Positions 23,317 through 32,006 of a DNA stretch of 54,160 bases are shown here, one piece after another. The position numbers and the translations under genes were made by a program. Source of the DNA: Saprospiraceae bacterium (GTDB lineage: Bacteria > Bacteroidota > Bacteroidia > Chitinophagales > Saprospiraceae); assembly GCA_022841745.1 (NCBI GenBank), contig JALHQW010000055.1:1-54160 (forward strand), written 5' to 3'. A model generated the notes under the pieces. The model searched no databases. It saw nothing but the letters and a program-made list of their open reading frames with translations, and was not told the origin of the DNA. Positions within the stretch are counted from its first letter, which is position 1, and each line of letters starts with the position of its first letter.

Positions 23317-24300
23317 TTATTCTTTTCTCATTCTCTCGGAAATTTCCTCCATCACCCGCCAAGCTACCTCCAGTGCAGCCGCCCCATCTTCCAGCGTCAC
23401 AGCAGTTTTTTCGCTTCGCAAAACACTGGTTGCCAACGCCTTAAGCTCCTCCCTGATAGCGTTCACCGGCTCGGCGGGCGGCATTTCCATCGAAATGACC
23501 TTGGTACCACCGGGCGTTTCCAACTCGAAGGACGGGATACCAGTTGGCTCCAGTCCCGGCTCGTGCATCCGCACCACTTGGGCCGATTTTTCGAGGAAAT
23601 CCAGACTGATATAGGCGTCTTTTTGGAAGAGACGAACCTTGCGCATTTGCTTCATCGAAATACGGCTGGCCGTCAGGTTGGCCACGCAGCCGTTCTCGAA
23701 CTCGATGCGGGCGTTGGCGATGTCCGGAGAGTCGCTCACCACGGCCACGCCGCTGGCACTGACCGATTTCACGGGCGACCGCACGAGGCTGAGCACGATG
23801 TCAATATCGTGAATCATCAGGTCGAGCACCACGGGCACGTCGGTTCCCCGTGGGTTGAAGTTCGCCAAGCGGTGCGCCTCGATGAACATTGGGTGCATGG
23901 CCACGTCCCGCACGGCGAGCATGGCCGGGTTGAAGCGCTCCACATGGCCCACTTGGGCAGTGACTCCATGTTTTTTTGCTGCCGCAATGAGCTGGTGAGC
24001 CTCGGCCACGGTCTGCGTCACGGGCTTTTCGATGAAGAGGTGCTTGCCCTGCCCGATGGCCGCCATTGCCAAGTCGAAATGGGCGGTGGTAGGCGTCACG
24101 ATGTCCACCACGTCCACGGCTTCCAGCAATGCCTCGTAGCTCGCAAAAGCGGGAATGTCAAACTGTTGCGAAGCAGCCGAGGCCACGTCGGGGTCAATGT
24201 CGTACAGGCCGACGAGGCGGTAGTGCTCTGGGAGGTCGAGCAGGCATTTTAGGTGTATTTTGCCGAGGTGGCCTGCGCCGATGGCGCCGATTTTTAGCAT
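23317..24300 (-). CDS. Gfo/Idh/MocA-family oxidoreductase
   Basis: A 327-residue NAD(P)-dependent enzyme. The N-terminal Rossmann loop is IGAIGAGHLGKIHLK; DIVTPTTAHFDLAMAAIGQ and FIEKPVTQTVAEAHQLI are the usual binding and catalytic segments (EKP). The C-terminal half is the larger beta-sheet domain (RLANFNPRGTDVPVVLDLMI). Members oxidise or reduce sugars, cyclitols and related compounds; in Bacteroidota this subtype commonly acts on UDP-sugars, but no partner gene for that is here. Upstream lies a GNA mini-hairpin at 24310-24324. Confidence 0.88.
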   Translation of the reverse strand: MLKIGAIGAGHLGKIHLKCLLDLPEHYRLVGLYDIDPDVASAASQQFDIPAFASYEALLEAVDVVDIVTPTTAHFDLAMAAIGQGKHLFIEKPVTQTVAEAHQLIAAAKKHGVTAQVGHVERFNPAMLAVRDVAMHPMFIEAHRLANFNPRGTDVPVVLDLMIHDIDIVLSLVRSPVKSVSASGVAVVSDSPDIANARIEFENGCVANLTASRISMKQMRKVRLFQKDAYISLDFLEKSAQVVRMHEPGLEPTGIPSFELETPGGTKVISMEMPPAEPVNAIREELKALATSVLRSEKTAVTLEDGAAALEVAWRVMEEISERMRKE

Positions 24301-24309
24301 GGTGCGGTA

Positions 24310-24324
24310 TTTTGCGGAGCAAAA
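24310..24324. repeat. GNA mini-hairpin TTTTGC-GGA-GCAAAA (example)
   Basis: A 6-base stem with a GGA triloop just before the oxidoreductase gene. The core d(GCGNAGC) is an unusually stable DNA mini-hairpin. At least 13 copies of TTGCGNAGCAA (either strand) are scattered in the window, some in coding and some in spacer sequence. Confidence 0.85.
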
Positions 24325-24333
24325 ATAGGGTTA

Positions 24334-24420
24334 AAACACGGAGACACGAAGGGCACTGAGCAACACGAGGTTTTGCATGGTTTTAACGCTGTGTCGCTCC
24401 GTGCTTCTGTGACTCCGAGT
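24334..24420. repeat. Dispersed ACACGGAG-type repeat, copy 1
   Basis: AAACACGGAGACACGAAGG on the left and an inverted equivalent (CCGTGCTTCTGTGACTCCGAGTTT) on the right. A second copy lies at 49297-49392 upstream of clpB. Such a repeat in two unrelated spacers points to a mobile or gene-converted palindrome. Confidence 0.8.
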
Positions 24421-24464
24421 TTATTATCAACCCCTCCAAAACAAATTTAATATTCCTCGGTTAT

Positions 24465-24492
24465 TGATTTATGGCCCGCCTACCTATCTTGG
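24465..24492 (+). promoter_or_regulatory. Probable promoter of superoxide dismutase
   Basis: TTG at 24465-24467, 17 bases, then TATCTTGG at 24485-24492, one mismatch from TAnnTTTG. The predicted start is about 25-30 bases before the ATG at 24525. Confidence 0.35.
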
Positions 24493-24524
24493 CGGCCAGT
24501 TTCATATTAAAAACAAAATGAATT

Positions 24525-25157
24525 ATGGCATTTCAACTTCCTGATTTACCCTATGGGTTCGACGCCCTCGAACCGCATATTGACGCCCGCACCATGGAAA
24601 TCCACCACGGCAAACACCATGCGGCATACACCAACAACCTGAACGCTGCCATTGCCGGCACCCCACTCGAAGGCCAAAGCATCGAGCAGATACTGGCCAA
24701 TATCAGCCAGCACAGCCCGGCCATCCGCAACAACGGCGGCGGCTACTACAACCACAACCTGTTCTGGGAAATCATGTCGCCCGACGGCGGCGGCGAGCCT
24801 TCCCCTCAGTCAAACATCGCCCAGGCAATTGACCGTGATTTTGGCTCCTTCGAGGAGTTCAAGAAGCAATTTGCTGCCGCCGCAACGACCCGTTTCGGTT
24901 CCGGCTGGGCTTGGCTCTGTACCTCCGGCGACGACAAGCTCTTCATCACCAGCTCCCCCAACCAAGACAATCCGTTGATGGATGTTGCCGACAAAAAAGG
25001 CACCCCCATCCTCGGCCTCGACGTTTGGGAGCATGCCTACTACTTGAACTACCAGAACCGCCGCCCTGATTATATCTCGGCCTTCTTCAACGTCATCAAT
25101 TGGAACGAAGTGACCAAGCGTTACAACAATGCCAACACTGGGGCGATGAAAGGATAG
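24525..25157 (+). CDS. sod: Superoxide dismutase (Fe/Mn type)
   Basis: A 210-residue enzyme that converts superoxide to hydrogen peroxide and oxygen in the cytoplasm. Metal ligands are visible: H27 in [10 protein letters not shown]77 in GYYNHNLFW, and the DVWEHAYY motif supplying the last Asp and His. GSGWAWL and NNGGGYYN are consensus. Whether iron or manganese is used cannot be read reliably. It is monocistronic: an intrinsic terminator follows. Confidence 0.95.
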   Translation: MAFQLPDLPYGFDALEPHIDARTMEIHHGKHHAAYTNNLNAAIAGTPLEGQSIEQILANISQHSPAIRNNGGGYYNHNLFWEIMSPDGGGEPSPQSNIAQAIDRDFGSFEEFKKQFAAAATTRFGSGWAWLCTSGDDKLFITSSPNQDNPLMDVADKKGTPILGLDVWEHAYYLNYQNRRPDYISAFFNVINWNEVTKRYNNANTGAMKG

Positions 25158-25199
25158 GAGGTATGAGGTATGAGGTATGTTTTGGGACGTACCTTTGGT

Positions 25200-25244
25200 A
25201 AATGCGAACGGGTGTTTCCTGATGGGAAGCACCCGTTTGCATTT
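25200..25244 (+). terminator. Terminator after superoxide dismutase
   Basis: Arms 25200-25214 and 25230-25244 pair at 14 of 15 positions (AAATGCGAACGGGTG), with the odd pair a tolerable G-T. TTTTAAT follows. Confidence 0.8.
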
Positions 25245-25591
25245 TAATAGTAGTGCTATTTGAGAGGTGGCAGGGCATTTTTGAAATGCCTTGGGATTTC
25301 ATCTGGAAATCAACCTCGTTGACGCTGTTTCAACTTTTATTTTCATATCCAAAAATCCACTGACATAATGTTGTCAGCATCGGCCATTTCCTTTGCAGTC
25401 TGTTGATTTTTTTTCGAAAGCGAAAAACCCAAATGTCAGAATTTAGTCGGGATGTGTTGATCTCTCAGCAAGGCTGTTTGATAAAACCTTAGTCCATCCA
25501 AACAGGTTGCTTGTCAAAAAAATCGAATGCCCGCAACTTTCTGCCAGTTGCTTTGTCCTTCCATTTCATTTTTCACCTGACTGTAAAACTT
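25245..25591. other. Spacer upstream of the outer-membrane receptor
   Basis: About 350 bases without a gene. It holds T-rich stretches (TTTTTTTTCGAAAGCGAAAAA near 25408-25428, a small hairpin) and no clear TAnnTTTG box close to the receptor start. Confidence 0.5.
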
Positions 25592-28033
25592 ATGAAAATC
25601 ATCCAACTCTGCTTGCTCTTGGCATTGCCTTGCCTGCTTCAAGCCCAATCCTCCACTATCAAAGGCCAAATGAAAGAAGCCAGCGGTTCGCCCGTCATCT
25701 TCGCCAATGTGGCCCTGTTCAACGCCGCCGACAGCCTGCTACAAAAAGTGGAAACCACTGACGAATCCGGTAATTTTTCGCTCCGCAACCTCAAGGCTGG
25801 CAGCTATTACATTACTGCTACATTCGTGGGACTGAACGACTTCCGAAAAGACGGCATCGCCCTCACCGACGGCCAGACCCTCGACCTTGGCGGCCTCAGC
25901 TTCCCCGCCGCTGCAGTGGAACTGGCAACGGCCACCGTCACCACCAGCCGACCCTTGGTGGAGGTGAAGCCCGACCGAACCGTTTTCAACGTGGAGGGCA
26001 CCATCAACAGCACGGGCAGCGATGCGCTCTCGTTGCTCCGCAAAGCCCCCAGCGTGACCGTGGACAACAACGACAACGTGAGCCTGCTCGGTAGGGCTGG
26101 CGTGCTGCTCTACGTGGATGGCAAGCGCCTCCCGCTCACGGGGCAAGACCTCTCCAATTACCTCCAGAACCTGCCCGCCGACCAAATCGAGCGCTTCGAC
26201 ATCATCACCAGCCCTGGCGCCAAGTACGAGGCCGAGGGGAATGCGGGCATCATTGACATCCGCCTGAAACGGGACAAAAGCCTTGGCGCCAACGGCAGCC
26301 TCAGCGCTAACGCAAGCCAAGGCAAGCGCCTACGCAGGAACATGAGCGGTACGGGCAATTTCAGGAACAAACTCATGAATACCTTTGGCTCGGCGGGCAT
26401 CGGCGCTGGCGAGGGCATCAACGACATGACCTTCATAAGCACCCAGAACGGACTTAGCCTTGGCGAAATCAACGTGAATCGCCCCGAATGGGAATACTAC
26501 AACCTGCGACTCGGCACCGACTTTTTCTTGGGGAAAAAGCACATCCTCGGCTTCCTCGTGAGCGCCAACGAGGGCGAGAACATCAATAACACGTTAAACC
26601 GAATCACGATTCAACAGCAGAATGCTTCCTCTTCCGTTTTCGATAGCATCTTGGTTGCCCATACCCGCAACGACGGCAGCGGCAAGCAACAAACCTACAA
26701 CGTGAACTACCGCTTCGACAATGCCAAGGGCCGCACCCTGAACATTGACCTCGACTATGGTGCGTACCGCAACCGCAGCGAGCGCCGTCAGGACAACGAG
26801 TACTTCGACAACGATGAAAACGAAGTGCTTTCGAAGTTCATCACCAGCTTCGACACGCCCTCGGACATTGATATTTACACGGCCAAGCTGGATTACGAGC
26901 AAGACCTGTTGGGTGGCAAGCTCGGTGCGGGCACCAAGTTCAGCCGGGTGGCTTCCGACAACACGTTCTTGGTTTTTGACGAAGAAAGTGGATCGCCCAT
27001 CCGCAACGACCGCCGCTCCAACCGCTTTGATTACGATGAAAACGTCTATGCGGGTTATGTGAGCTACACCCGCCCGCTGGGCAAAAAATGGAATTTCAGC
27101 GGTGGCCTCCGTGCCGAACAGACCGATGCCACAGGCAATTTGCAGGCCTTCGTTGACTCACTGATGGAGCCGCCCGTGGAACTGAACTACCTCAGTTGGT
27201 TCCCCAGTGCGGGCCTCACTTGGCAGCTAGCACCGATGCACACCCTCGCCCTCAACTATGGCCGCCGCATCAACCGCCCCGACTACAACGTGCTGAACCC
27301 GTTCTACAACCAGCTCAGCCAGCTTTCCTTTGAAAAGGGCAACCCACGCCTCCGCCCCGAAATCGTGAACAACGTGGAACTGGGCTGGACGTGGAAGCAC
27401 ATGTACAATTTCAAGCTCGCCTACAGCCTGACCGAGGACCAAATCACCCGCCTCATCGGTCCTGACGACAGCGACCCAAGGGCCAGCTTTATCAACTGGG
27501 ACAACCTCGCCACGCAAAAAGTCTTGAGCTTCAGCGTGAGCGCCCCTGTGCAGGTGGCCAAGTGGTGGAACGCCTATTTCAACGGCAATTTCAACCATAC
27601 CGACAACCAAGCCGACTATGGAGACGGCGCCGTGGTGGACGTACAGGCCTTCTCCTATTCCATCTTCCAGCAGCATACTTTCGACCTGCCCAAAGGCTTC
27701 AAATTGGAACTGTCGGGCTGGTACAGCGGTCCTGGCGTTTGGGGCGGCGTGTTCGTCTATGACCCCAGTTACAGCATTGATTTGGGCGTCCAGAAGAAGT
27801 TCTTGAAGGACAAGCTGACCGTCCGTCTCAGCGCCAACGACATCTTCTACCAGTCATGGTGGAGCGGTGTTTCCAAGTTTGACGGCATGGTGAGCGAAGG
27901 TTCCGGCAAATGGGACAGCCGCCGGGTCGGCGCCAGCCTCAGCTACCGCTTCGGCAACGACAACGTGAAGTCGAGGCAGCGGCAAACGGGCTTGGAGGAA
28001 GAAGGGAAACGGGTTGGTGGCGGGAATAATTGA
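25592..28033 (+). CDS. Outer-membrane beta-barrel receptor (TonB-dependent-receptor-like)
   Basis: An 813-residue outer-membrane protein. Residues 1-19 are a signal peptide (MKIIQLCLLLALPCLLQAQ). Residues 22-105 are a carboxypeptidase-regulatory-like domain (IKGQMKEASGSPVIFANVAL, FVGLNDF). Residues 115-245 are a plug-like domain (DALSLLRKAPSVTVDNNDN, VLLYVDGKRLPL, ITSPGAKYEAEGNAGIIDI), and the rest is a beta barrel ending in the aromatic-rich strand SYRFGN. ATG 25592 is chosen over an earlier TTG at 25511 because it starts the signal peptide. No SusD-type lipoprotein is adjacent, so the ligand is unknown. Confidence 0.9.
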   Translation: MKIIQLCLLLALPCLLQAQSSTIKGQMKEASGSPVIFANVALFNAADSLLQKVETTDESGNFSLRNLKAGSYYITATFVGLNDFRKDGIALTDGQTLDLGGLSFPAAAVELATATVTTSRPLVEVKPDRTVFNVEGTINSTGSDALSLLRKAPSVTVDNNDNVSLLGRAGVLLYVDGKRLPLTGQDLSNYLQNLPADQIERFDIITSPGAKYEAEGNAGIIDIRLKRDKSLGANGSLSANASQGKRLRRNMSGTGNFRNKLMNTFGSAGIGAGEGINDMTFISTQNGLSLGEINVNRPEWEYYNLRLGTDFFLGKKHILGFLVSANEGENINNTLNRITIQQQNASSSVFDSILVAHTRNDGSGKQQTYNVNYRFDNAKGRTLNIDLDYGAYRNRSERRQDNEYFDNDENEVLSKFITSFDTPSDIDIYTAKLDYEQDLLGGKLGAGTKFSRVASDNTFLVFDEESGSPIRNDRRSNRFDYDENVYAGYVSYTRPLGKKWNFSGGLRAEQTDATGNLQAFVDSLMEPPVELNYLSWFPSAGLTWQLAPMHTLALNYGRRINRPDYNVLNPFYNQLSQLSFEKGNPRLRPEIVNNVELGWTWKHMYNFKLAYSLTEDQITRLIGPDDSDPRASFINWDNLATQKVLSFSVSAPVQVAKWWNAYFNGNFNHTDNQADYGDGAVVDVQAFSYSIFQQHTFDLPKGFKLELSGWYSGPGVWGGVFVYDPSYSIDLGVQKKFLKDKLTVRLSANDIFYQSWWSGVSKFDGMVSEGSGKWDSRRVGASLSYRFGNDNVKSRQRQTGLEEEGKRVGGGNN

Positions 28034-28092
28034 TGAATGCTGCGCAAGCTGCTTGGTTTTCCTTCAAAAAACATGAGTCATCCCGAATTTTA

Positions 28093-28130
28093 GCCCCTTT
28101 AGAGGCGAAACATACCGCCTTTAAAGGGGC
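28093..28130 (+). terminator. Terminator-like hairpin after the receptor gene
   Basis: Arms GCCCCTTTAGAGGCG at 28093-28107 and CGCCTTTAAAGGGGC at 28116-28130 pair at 14 of 15 positions with an 8-base loop. No T tract follows on the plus strand. Confidence 0.55.
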
Positions 28131-28168
28131 TGAAAATCAATTTATAGATGAAAGAATTAATGTTGAAA

Positions 28169-28286
28169 GCAGTCATCTTCGAGAGGAGGGGTTATCAAAC
28201 CCCGGCGTTCCGAAACACCGGGGTTATCAAACCCCGGCGTTCCGAAACACCGGGGTTTGATAACCCCTCCTCTCGAAGATGACTGC
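28169..28286. repeat. Perfect 37-bp inverted repeat enclosing a 32-bp direct repeat
   Basis: Arms 28169-28205 and 28250-28286 are exact reverse complements beginning GCAGTCATCTTCGAGAGGAG. Inside, a 32-base unit starting GGGGTTATCAAACCCC occurs at 28188-28219 and 28220-28251. The spacer 28034-28435 has no gene; this palindrome and the smaller hairpin are its contents. Confidence 0.95.
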
Positions 28287-28435
28287 TAAATTGCTAAACC
28301 CGAGCATCAATTTTAAATACGACTACCTAGGACCAAAAACAACTACCAATATTTTGACCCTCTGGGCATTCCAAGCAGTTATTTTTCAACTATTTAACCC
28401 AAGTTGCGGATTACTACAATCAAACCGCTTGGCAC

Positions 28436-29203
28436 TCACCTCTCTGCAACAACCAGCATCTCAAAATCATTGGTCGTCAATTTATCCTCCCTTGAAAAAG
28501 CACCGAGTTTGGCCCCAAAAATTTCAATTTTCGTAAAACCCAGCGTTTTCAGCAACCAGGTAATTTCGGAGGGCAGGTAATAGCGCTCGTTGCATGCGAT
28601 TTCCTTTTCCACCCCGCTGTCATCCACGAATTTGGTGAGGTTGTGATCCCTGAGGGTCATCAAATCAAAGTTCTTACTGTAGTAGGTTGCGTTTCCTTCA
28701 TTGCCCCCTTCTGCGTGGAATTCGTTGATGGAATGGAACAGCGGGAACAGTCCGTTCAAGGTCGTGAAAATGAACTTCGATTTGGCCTTCAACGACTTGG
28801 ACACATTTCGGAGGATTTCAAAGTTCATTTCGTCCGTTTCCATCAAAGGGAAGCCGCCCTCGCACAGCATGATGGCCATGTCAAACTTGCCTTCAAAAGG
28901 CAGGTCACGAGCGTCGTGCCTCAAAAAATCAATTTGCAGCCCCTGCAGTTTGGCCTTTTCCCTCGCTTTTTCGAGCATGGACTCGGACAAGTCAATCCCT
29001 GTAACCGAATACCCCCGCTTGGACAACTCGATGGAATGGCGCCCCGTGCCGCAGCCGATGTCAATCAGTTTTAGCGACTTGTCGAAGCCCAGTTCCTTTT
29101 CCAAAAAATCGCATTCGCCGATGGTGCCCTGGACAAAGATTTCATTTTCGTACTGCTGGCCATAGTTCTCGAATAAGGTCTCGTACCATTGTTTATTTTT
29201 CAT
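28436..29203 (-). CDS. Class I SAM-dependent methyltransferase
   Basis: A 255-residue protein. LKLIDIGCGTGRHSIELSKR near residue 50 is motif I, VTGIDLSESMLEKAREKAK the ribose-binding acidic segment, and HDARDLPFEGKFDMAIMLCE motifs II/III. The target is unknown. ATG 29203 is preferred to a longer open frame starting at 29389, whose extra residues are the other frame of a dead gene. Its start overlaps the final stop of that pseudogene (ATGA), suggesting the pair was once co-translated. Confidence 0.83.
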   Translation of the reverse strand: MKNKQWYETLFENYGQQYENEIFVQGTIGECDFLEKELGFDKSLKLIDIGCGTGRHSIELSKRGYSVTGIDLSESMLEKAREKAKLQGLQIDFLRHDARDLPFEGKFDMAIMLCEGGFPLMETDEMNFEILRNVSKSLKAKSKFIFTTLNGLFPLFHSINEFHAEGGNEGNATYYSKNFDLMTLRDHNLTKFVDDSGVEKEIACNERYYLPSEITWLLKTLGFTKIEIFGAKLGAFSREDKLTTNDFEMLVVAER

Positions 29204-29516
29204 TTTGCATTGGTTTGAATTTTCACCAACGCCTCGAACTTCGCCTCCGTCATCAGCTCGTGCATCAGAAATGCGCCATTCAGGTAAATGCCGAGGGTGC
29301 CGAACGGGCTGCCCAAAGCCTGCGACTCCTCGTGGCTTACTCGATGAAGACCTTGCCCCGCTCGTTGAGGCGCTTGAACACCAGTCCATCCTTGAACCGC
29401 TCCCTCATCCAATCCTTTTTTGTTAGGGCACGAGCTTGGTTAGCCTTGTCGTTGCCGATGGCACAGCAAATATGCTCCCGGTCAATATTGGCTGAATTGA
29501 TGGTGATGATGGCCAT
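29200..29516 (-). pseudogene. Internally deleted GNAT/YoaP-like acetyltransferase gene
   Basis: The first 62 codons (29516-29328) read MAIITINSANIDREHICCAI, then TKKDWMRERFKDGLVFKRL and RGKVFIE, typical of the start of GNAT-family proteins with a YoaP-like C-terminal domain; a TAA then ends this frame. In the next frame the C-terminal part continues as ALGSPFGTLGIYLNGAFL and HELMTEAKFEALVKIQ, the end of the YoaP-like domain. About 140 codons between them are missing and the frames no longer match. The gene is therefore a remnant with a central deletion. Confidence 0.8.
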
Positions 29517-29603
29517 GGTTCAAAATTTTGGGCAAAATACGCCATCCAAAATTGGACTACGATGAGGAAGGTCAGTTTCAATTCCAAAACACCATGCCTT
29601 CCG

Positions 29604-29933
29604 TCACTCGCCCCCCATCAACTTCGTCCCGTACGCCCGAATCTGCGTAATCAGTGGTATCACCTCCCGGCCCTTCTCCGTCAATGAATATTCCGTGCGG
29701 GGCGGCACCACGGCGAACACCTCCCGGTGAACGTATCCGTCGGCTTCCAGTTCCCGCAGTTGCGAGGTGAGCATCTTGTCGGAAATATGCGGGATTTTGC
29801 GAAGCTCGCTGTACCGCATGGTCTGGTCTTTCAGTCGCCAGAGGATGGGCATTTTCCACACGCCGCCAATCTGCTCCATGACCAACTGGACAGGATTATA
29901 ATAGACTTTTCCGTTGTAAATAAAGTCTGGCAT
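29604..29933 (-). CDS. HxlR-family transcriptional regulator
   Basis: A 109-residue winged helix-turn-helix protein. MEQIGGVWKMPILWRLKD, MRYSELRKIPHISDKMLTSQ and YVHREVFAVVPPRTEYSLTE match the HxlR family, including the invariant PPRxEYSLT-type wing. Regulators of this family answer electrophiles, formaldehyde or quinones. It is divergent from the DJ-1-like gene, with a palindrome between them, so that gene is the likely target. It carries no obvious redox cysteine (none in the sequence), so a sensing mechanism based on disulfides is unlikely. Confidence 0.9.
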   Translation of the reverse strand: MPDFIYNGKVYYNPVQLVMEQIGGVWKMPILWRLKDQTMRYSELRKIPHISDKMLTSQLRELEADGYVHREVFAVVPPRTEYSLTEKGREVIPLITQIRAYGTKLMGGE

Positions 29934-29965
29934 TTCTTAAATAATTGATTTTCAATACACTTTCC

Positions 29966-29988
29966 AAGAAGTTAGTACCGCACTTCTT
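29966..29988. promoter_or_regulatory. Candidate HxlR operator
   Basis: AAGAAGT (29966-29972) and ACTTCTT (29982-29988) form a palindrome with a 9-base centre, in the divergent promoter region between the HxlR and DJ-1-like genes. This spacing suits a dimeric winged-helix regulator. Confidence 0.4.
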
Positions 29989-30021
29989 AGTCAGTATCTT
30001 CACAAATGTAGGTAGAGCCCC

Positions 30022-30029
30022 TAAGTTTG
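30022..30029 (+). promoter_or_regulatory. -7 element of the DJ-1-like gene
   Basis: TAAGTTTG fits TAnnTTTG; transcription would begin about 25 bases before the ATG at 30061. A good TTG -33 box at the right spacing is absent. Confidence 0.4.
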
Positions 30030-30060
30030 CACCAGATTTTTTCACTAAAAAAATTCAGGA

Positions 30061-30927
30061 ATGAAATCAAGGCTAAGTCATGCGCTTGCCCTGTTGCTGC
30101 TTTGTCTTTCGGCAACGGGCTGGGCGCAAAACCAAAAACAATCAAATCAAAAATCCAGTAAAATGAGCAATGTAACCGAAGTTCAATCCTACGTGCATTT
30201 CCACGGTGCCCCGACCAAGGGCAAAATCCTGATGGTGGCCAGTTCGCCATCCACTTCCAAGCAAACAGGCTGGCCGATTGGCTTTTGGGCAGCTGAGCTG
30301 ACGCACCCGCTGCGGGTGTTCCAGGAGGCGGGCTACGAGGTCGAACTCGCCAGTACCGAGGGCGGCAAGCTGATGATGGACGGCTACTCCAACCCCACCG
30401 ATGCCAGCGGCTACTCGGCGCACGACGTGATTTCGTTGGGCTATATGCAACAGCAATGGTTCAACGACCTGCTCGCCAACACCCGCAAGCTCACCGATGT
30501 GGACCCCGCCGACTACGTCGCCATCTTCCTCGTTGGCGGCCAAGGCCCGATGTACACCTTCCGGGGCAACCACGATTTGGAAAAGCTATTCGCCAATTTC
30601 TACGAAAGCGGAAAGCCTTCTGCGGCGGTCTGCCACTCCACTACGCTACTCCTCGAAGCCAAAAAATCGAACGGCGAACTGCTCGTGAACGGCAAAACCT
30701 GGACCGGTTTCGCCGATGCCGAGGAGGAGTTTGCAGACCAAGCGGTGGGCATGAAAATCCAGCCGTACCGCATCGAAACAGAAGCGAAGAAAATAGATGG
30801 CACGACCTTCAAGGTGGCGGCCCCGTTCTCGTCCTACGCCATTCAGGACGGCAACCTGATTACCGGGCAGCAGCAAAACTCTGGGGCTGCGGCAGCGGAG
30901 TTGGTGGTGAAGGCATTGAACAAGTAA
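30061..30927 (+). CDS. Exported DJ-1/PfpI-family (Hsp31-like) protein
   Basis: A 288-residue protein. Residues 1-22 (MKSRLSHALALLLLCLSATG plus WA) are a signal peptide. The mature part is a DJ-1/PfpI-type domain with C191-H192 in AAVCHSTTLLLE (the nucleophile elbow) and E79 in FWAAELTHP as its probable partner. It is of the Hsp31/glyoxalase-III-like subgroup with the GFWAAEL motif. Such proteins detoxify glyoxals or act on damaged proteins. It starts at 30061, giving the signal peptide; an inner ATG at 30163 would give the cytosolic form. Its divergent HxlR neighbour suggests control by electrophile stress. Confidence 0.88.
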   Translation: MKSRLSHALALLLLCLSATGWAQNQKQSNQKSSKMSNVTEVQSYVHFHGAPTKGKILMVASSPSTSKQTGWPIGFWAAELTHPLRVFQEAGYEVELASTEGGKLMMDGYSNPTDASGYSAHDVISLGYMQQQWFNDLLANTRKLTDVDPADYVAIFLVGGQGPMYTFRGNHDLEKLFANFYESGKPSAAVCHSTTLLLEAKKSNGELLVNGKTWTGFADAEEEFADQAVGMKIQPYRIETEAKKIDGTTFKVAAPFSSYAIQDGNLITGQQQNSGAAAAELVVKALNK

Positions 30928-30991
30928 AAAGCAACCAGCACAGCGGCGGTGCCTGAAATCGCTGCCGCTGGCTTTTCCAATTCCGCGAAAT

Positions 30992-31366
30992 ATGAACGCA
31001 ATCAATTGGTTTGAAATACCAGCCCTTGACCTCGAAAGGGCTTTCCAATTTTACTCGACCGTGCTGCACGGCAACGTCCGCAAGGGCACCTTCGGCAACG
31101 GCGAACTCATCCTTTTCGACGTGCCCTTCAACACGGGCGAGGCGGTTGGTGGCTCCATCGTCGTGCGGCCCGACCTGAAACCAACCACCGATGGCGGGGT
31201 GCTCTACCTCAATGCTTTCGGCAAATTGGGCGATGCCGTTGGCAAGGTGGAAGCCGCTGGCGGCAAGGTGCTTGTACCGGAAATCAACCTTGGCAAGTTT
31301 GGTTTTGCCGCCGTCATCCTTGACTCCGAGGGGAACAAAATCGGTCTGTTGTCCCATGAGCAGTAA
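30992..31366 (+). CDS. VOC-family (glyoxalase/bleomycin-resistance fold) protein
   Basis: A 124-residue vicinal-oxygen-chelate protein: INWFEIPALDLERAFQFYST starts the first beta-alpha-beta-beta-beta module and VLYLNAFGKLGDAVGKVEAA the second; KIGLLSHE ends the fold. Divalent-metal ligands cannot be assigned with confidence. Its stop overlaps the start of the next gene by 11 bases, so they are co-translated. Function unknown; detoxification of an aldehyde or quinone would suit the upstream DJ-1-like gene. Confidence 0.85.
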   Translation: MNAINWFEIPALDLERAFQFYSTVLHGNVRKGTFGNGELILFDVPFNTGEAVGGSIVVRPDLKPTTDGGVLYLNAFGKLGDAVGKVEAAGGKVLVPEINLGKFGFAAVILDSEGNKIGLLSHEQ

Positions 31367-31988
31367 GTTACTTTGCTTCGTAGTCTCCATGCTCTTTTGC
31401 GTGGGCACGGCTTTTCCCCAATCCGTGGAGACCTACGCCGGGAACCAGCGGGTAGGGGTGGATTTGTTGTGGTTCAAGTATTTTGCGAAGCAAACTGGCG
31501 AAAAAACGCCCCTGCTTTTCTTCAGTCGCAACCGTGCCAGCACCGACTACGACAACTCGCCAACAGCTTTCGGCTCGACCAATGCCGTGTCGTACAATTT
31601 CAAGAACGGACTAGGCTTGGTGGCTGTCGGTTCGTTCCTGAATACGGGTTTTGTGCCAAAAAGCGGGGTGCAGTTCGTGAAAATGAAAGGTGACTTCCTG
31701 TTTTTCGGCTGGCTCGTTTCAGATTTGAAAAAGGCGGGCAGTGTGGACTTGTTTGGGCTCTTTCGATGGCAACCCAAGCTGAACGAGCGATGGCGGCTGT
31801 TTTCACAGTTGGAATTGTTCCCGATTTACAAGCCAGAAAATGAGTTTTGGAACATCACGCAGCGGCTCCGCTTTGGGGCAAAACACCACGGCTGGGCGGC
31901 AGGTTTCATGGCGGATTTTAACCAGTCGGGGAACGATGATTTTGTAAAATCAATGAATCTCGGCGGGTTTTTAAGACATGATTTTTGA
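31356..31988 (+). CDS. Exported protein of unknown function
   Basis: A 210-residue protein with a signal peptide (MSSKLLCFVVSMLFCVGTAF), a body rich in aromatic-alternating strands (LFFGWLVSDL, GLFRWQPKLNERWRLFSQLE) and a final GGFLRHDF, features suggesting a small outer-membrane barrel. I recognise no family. ATG 31356 overlaps the VOC stop by 11 bases. One GNA mini-hairpin (31481-31494) lies inside the coding region. Confidence 0.7.
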   Translation: MSSKLLCFVVSMLFCVGTAFPQSVETYAGNQRVGVDLLWFKYFAKQTGEKTPLLFFSRNRASTDYDNSPTAFGSTNAVSYNFKNGLGLVAVGSFLNTGFVPKSGVQFVKMKGDFLFFGWLVSDLKKAGSVDLFGLFRWQPKLNERWRLFSQLELFPIYKPENEFWNITQRLRFGAKHHGWAAGFMADFNQSGNDDFVKSMNLGGFLRHDF

Positions 31989-32006
31989 GGGTGTTTTAGA
32001 GATTGT

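Noticed and set aside
25190-25197. TACCTTTG, a perfect TAnnTTTG box
   Set aside because: It lies in the sod 3' spacer just before the terminator, has no TTG at the right distance, and no gene starts just after it.
28436-29389. Extended N-terminus for the methyltransferase
   Set aside because: The extra 62 residues are low-complexity translation of the other frame of the GNAT/YoaP remnant.
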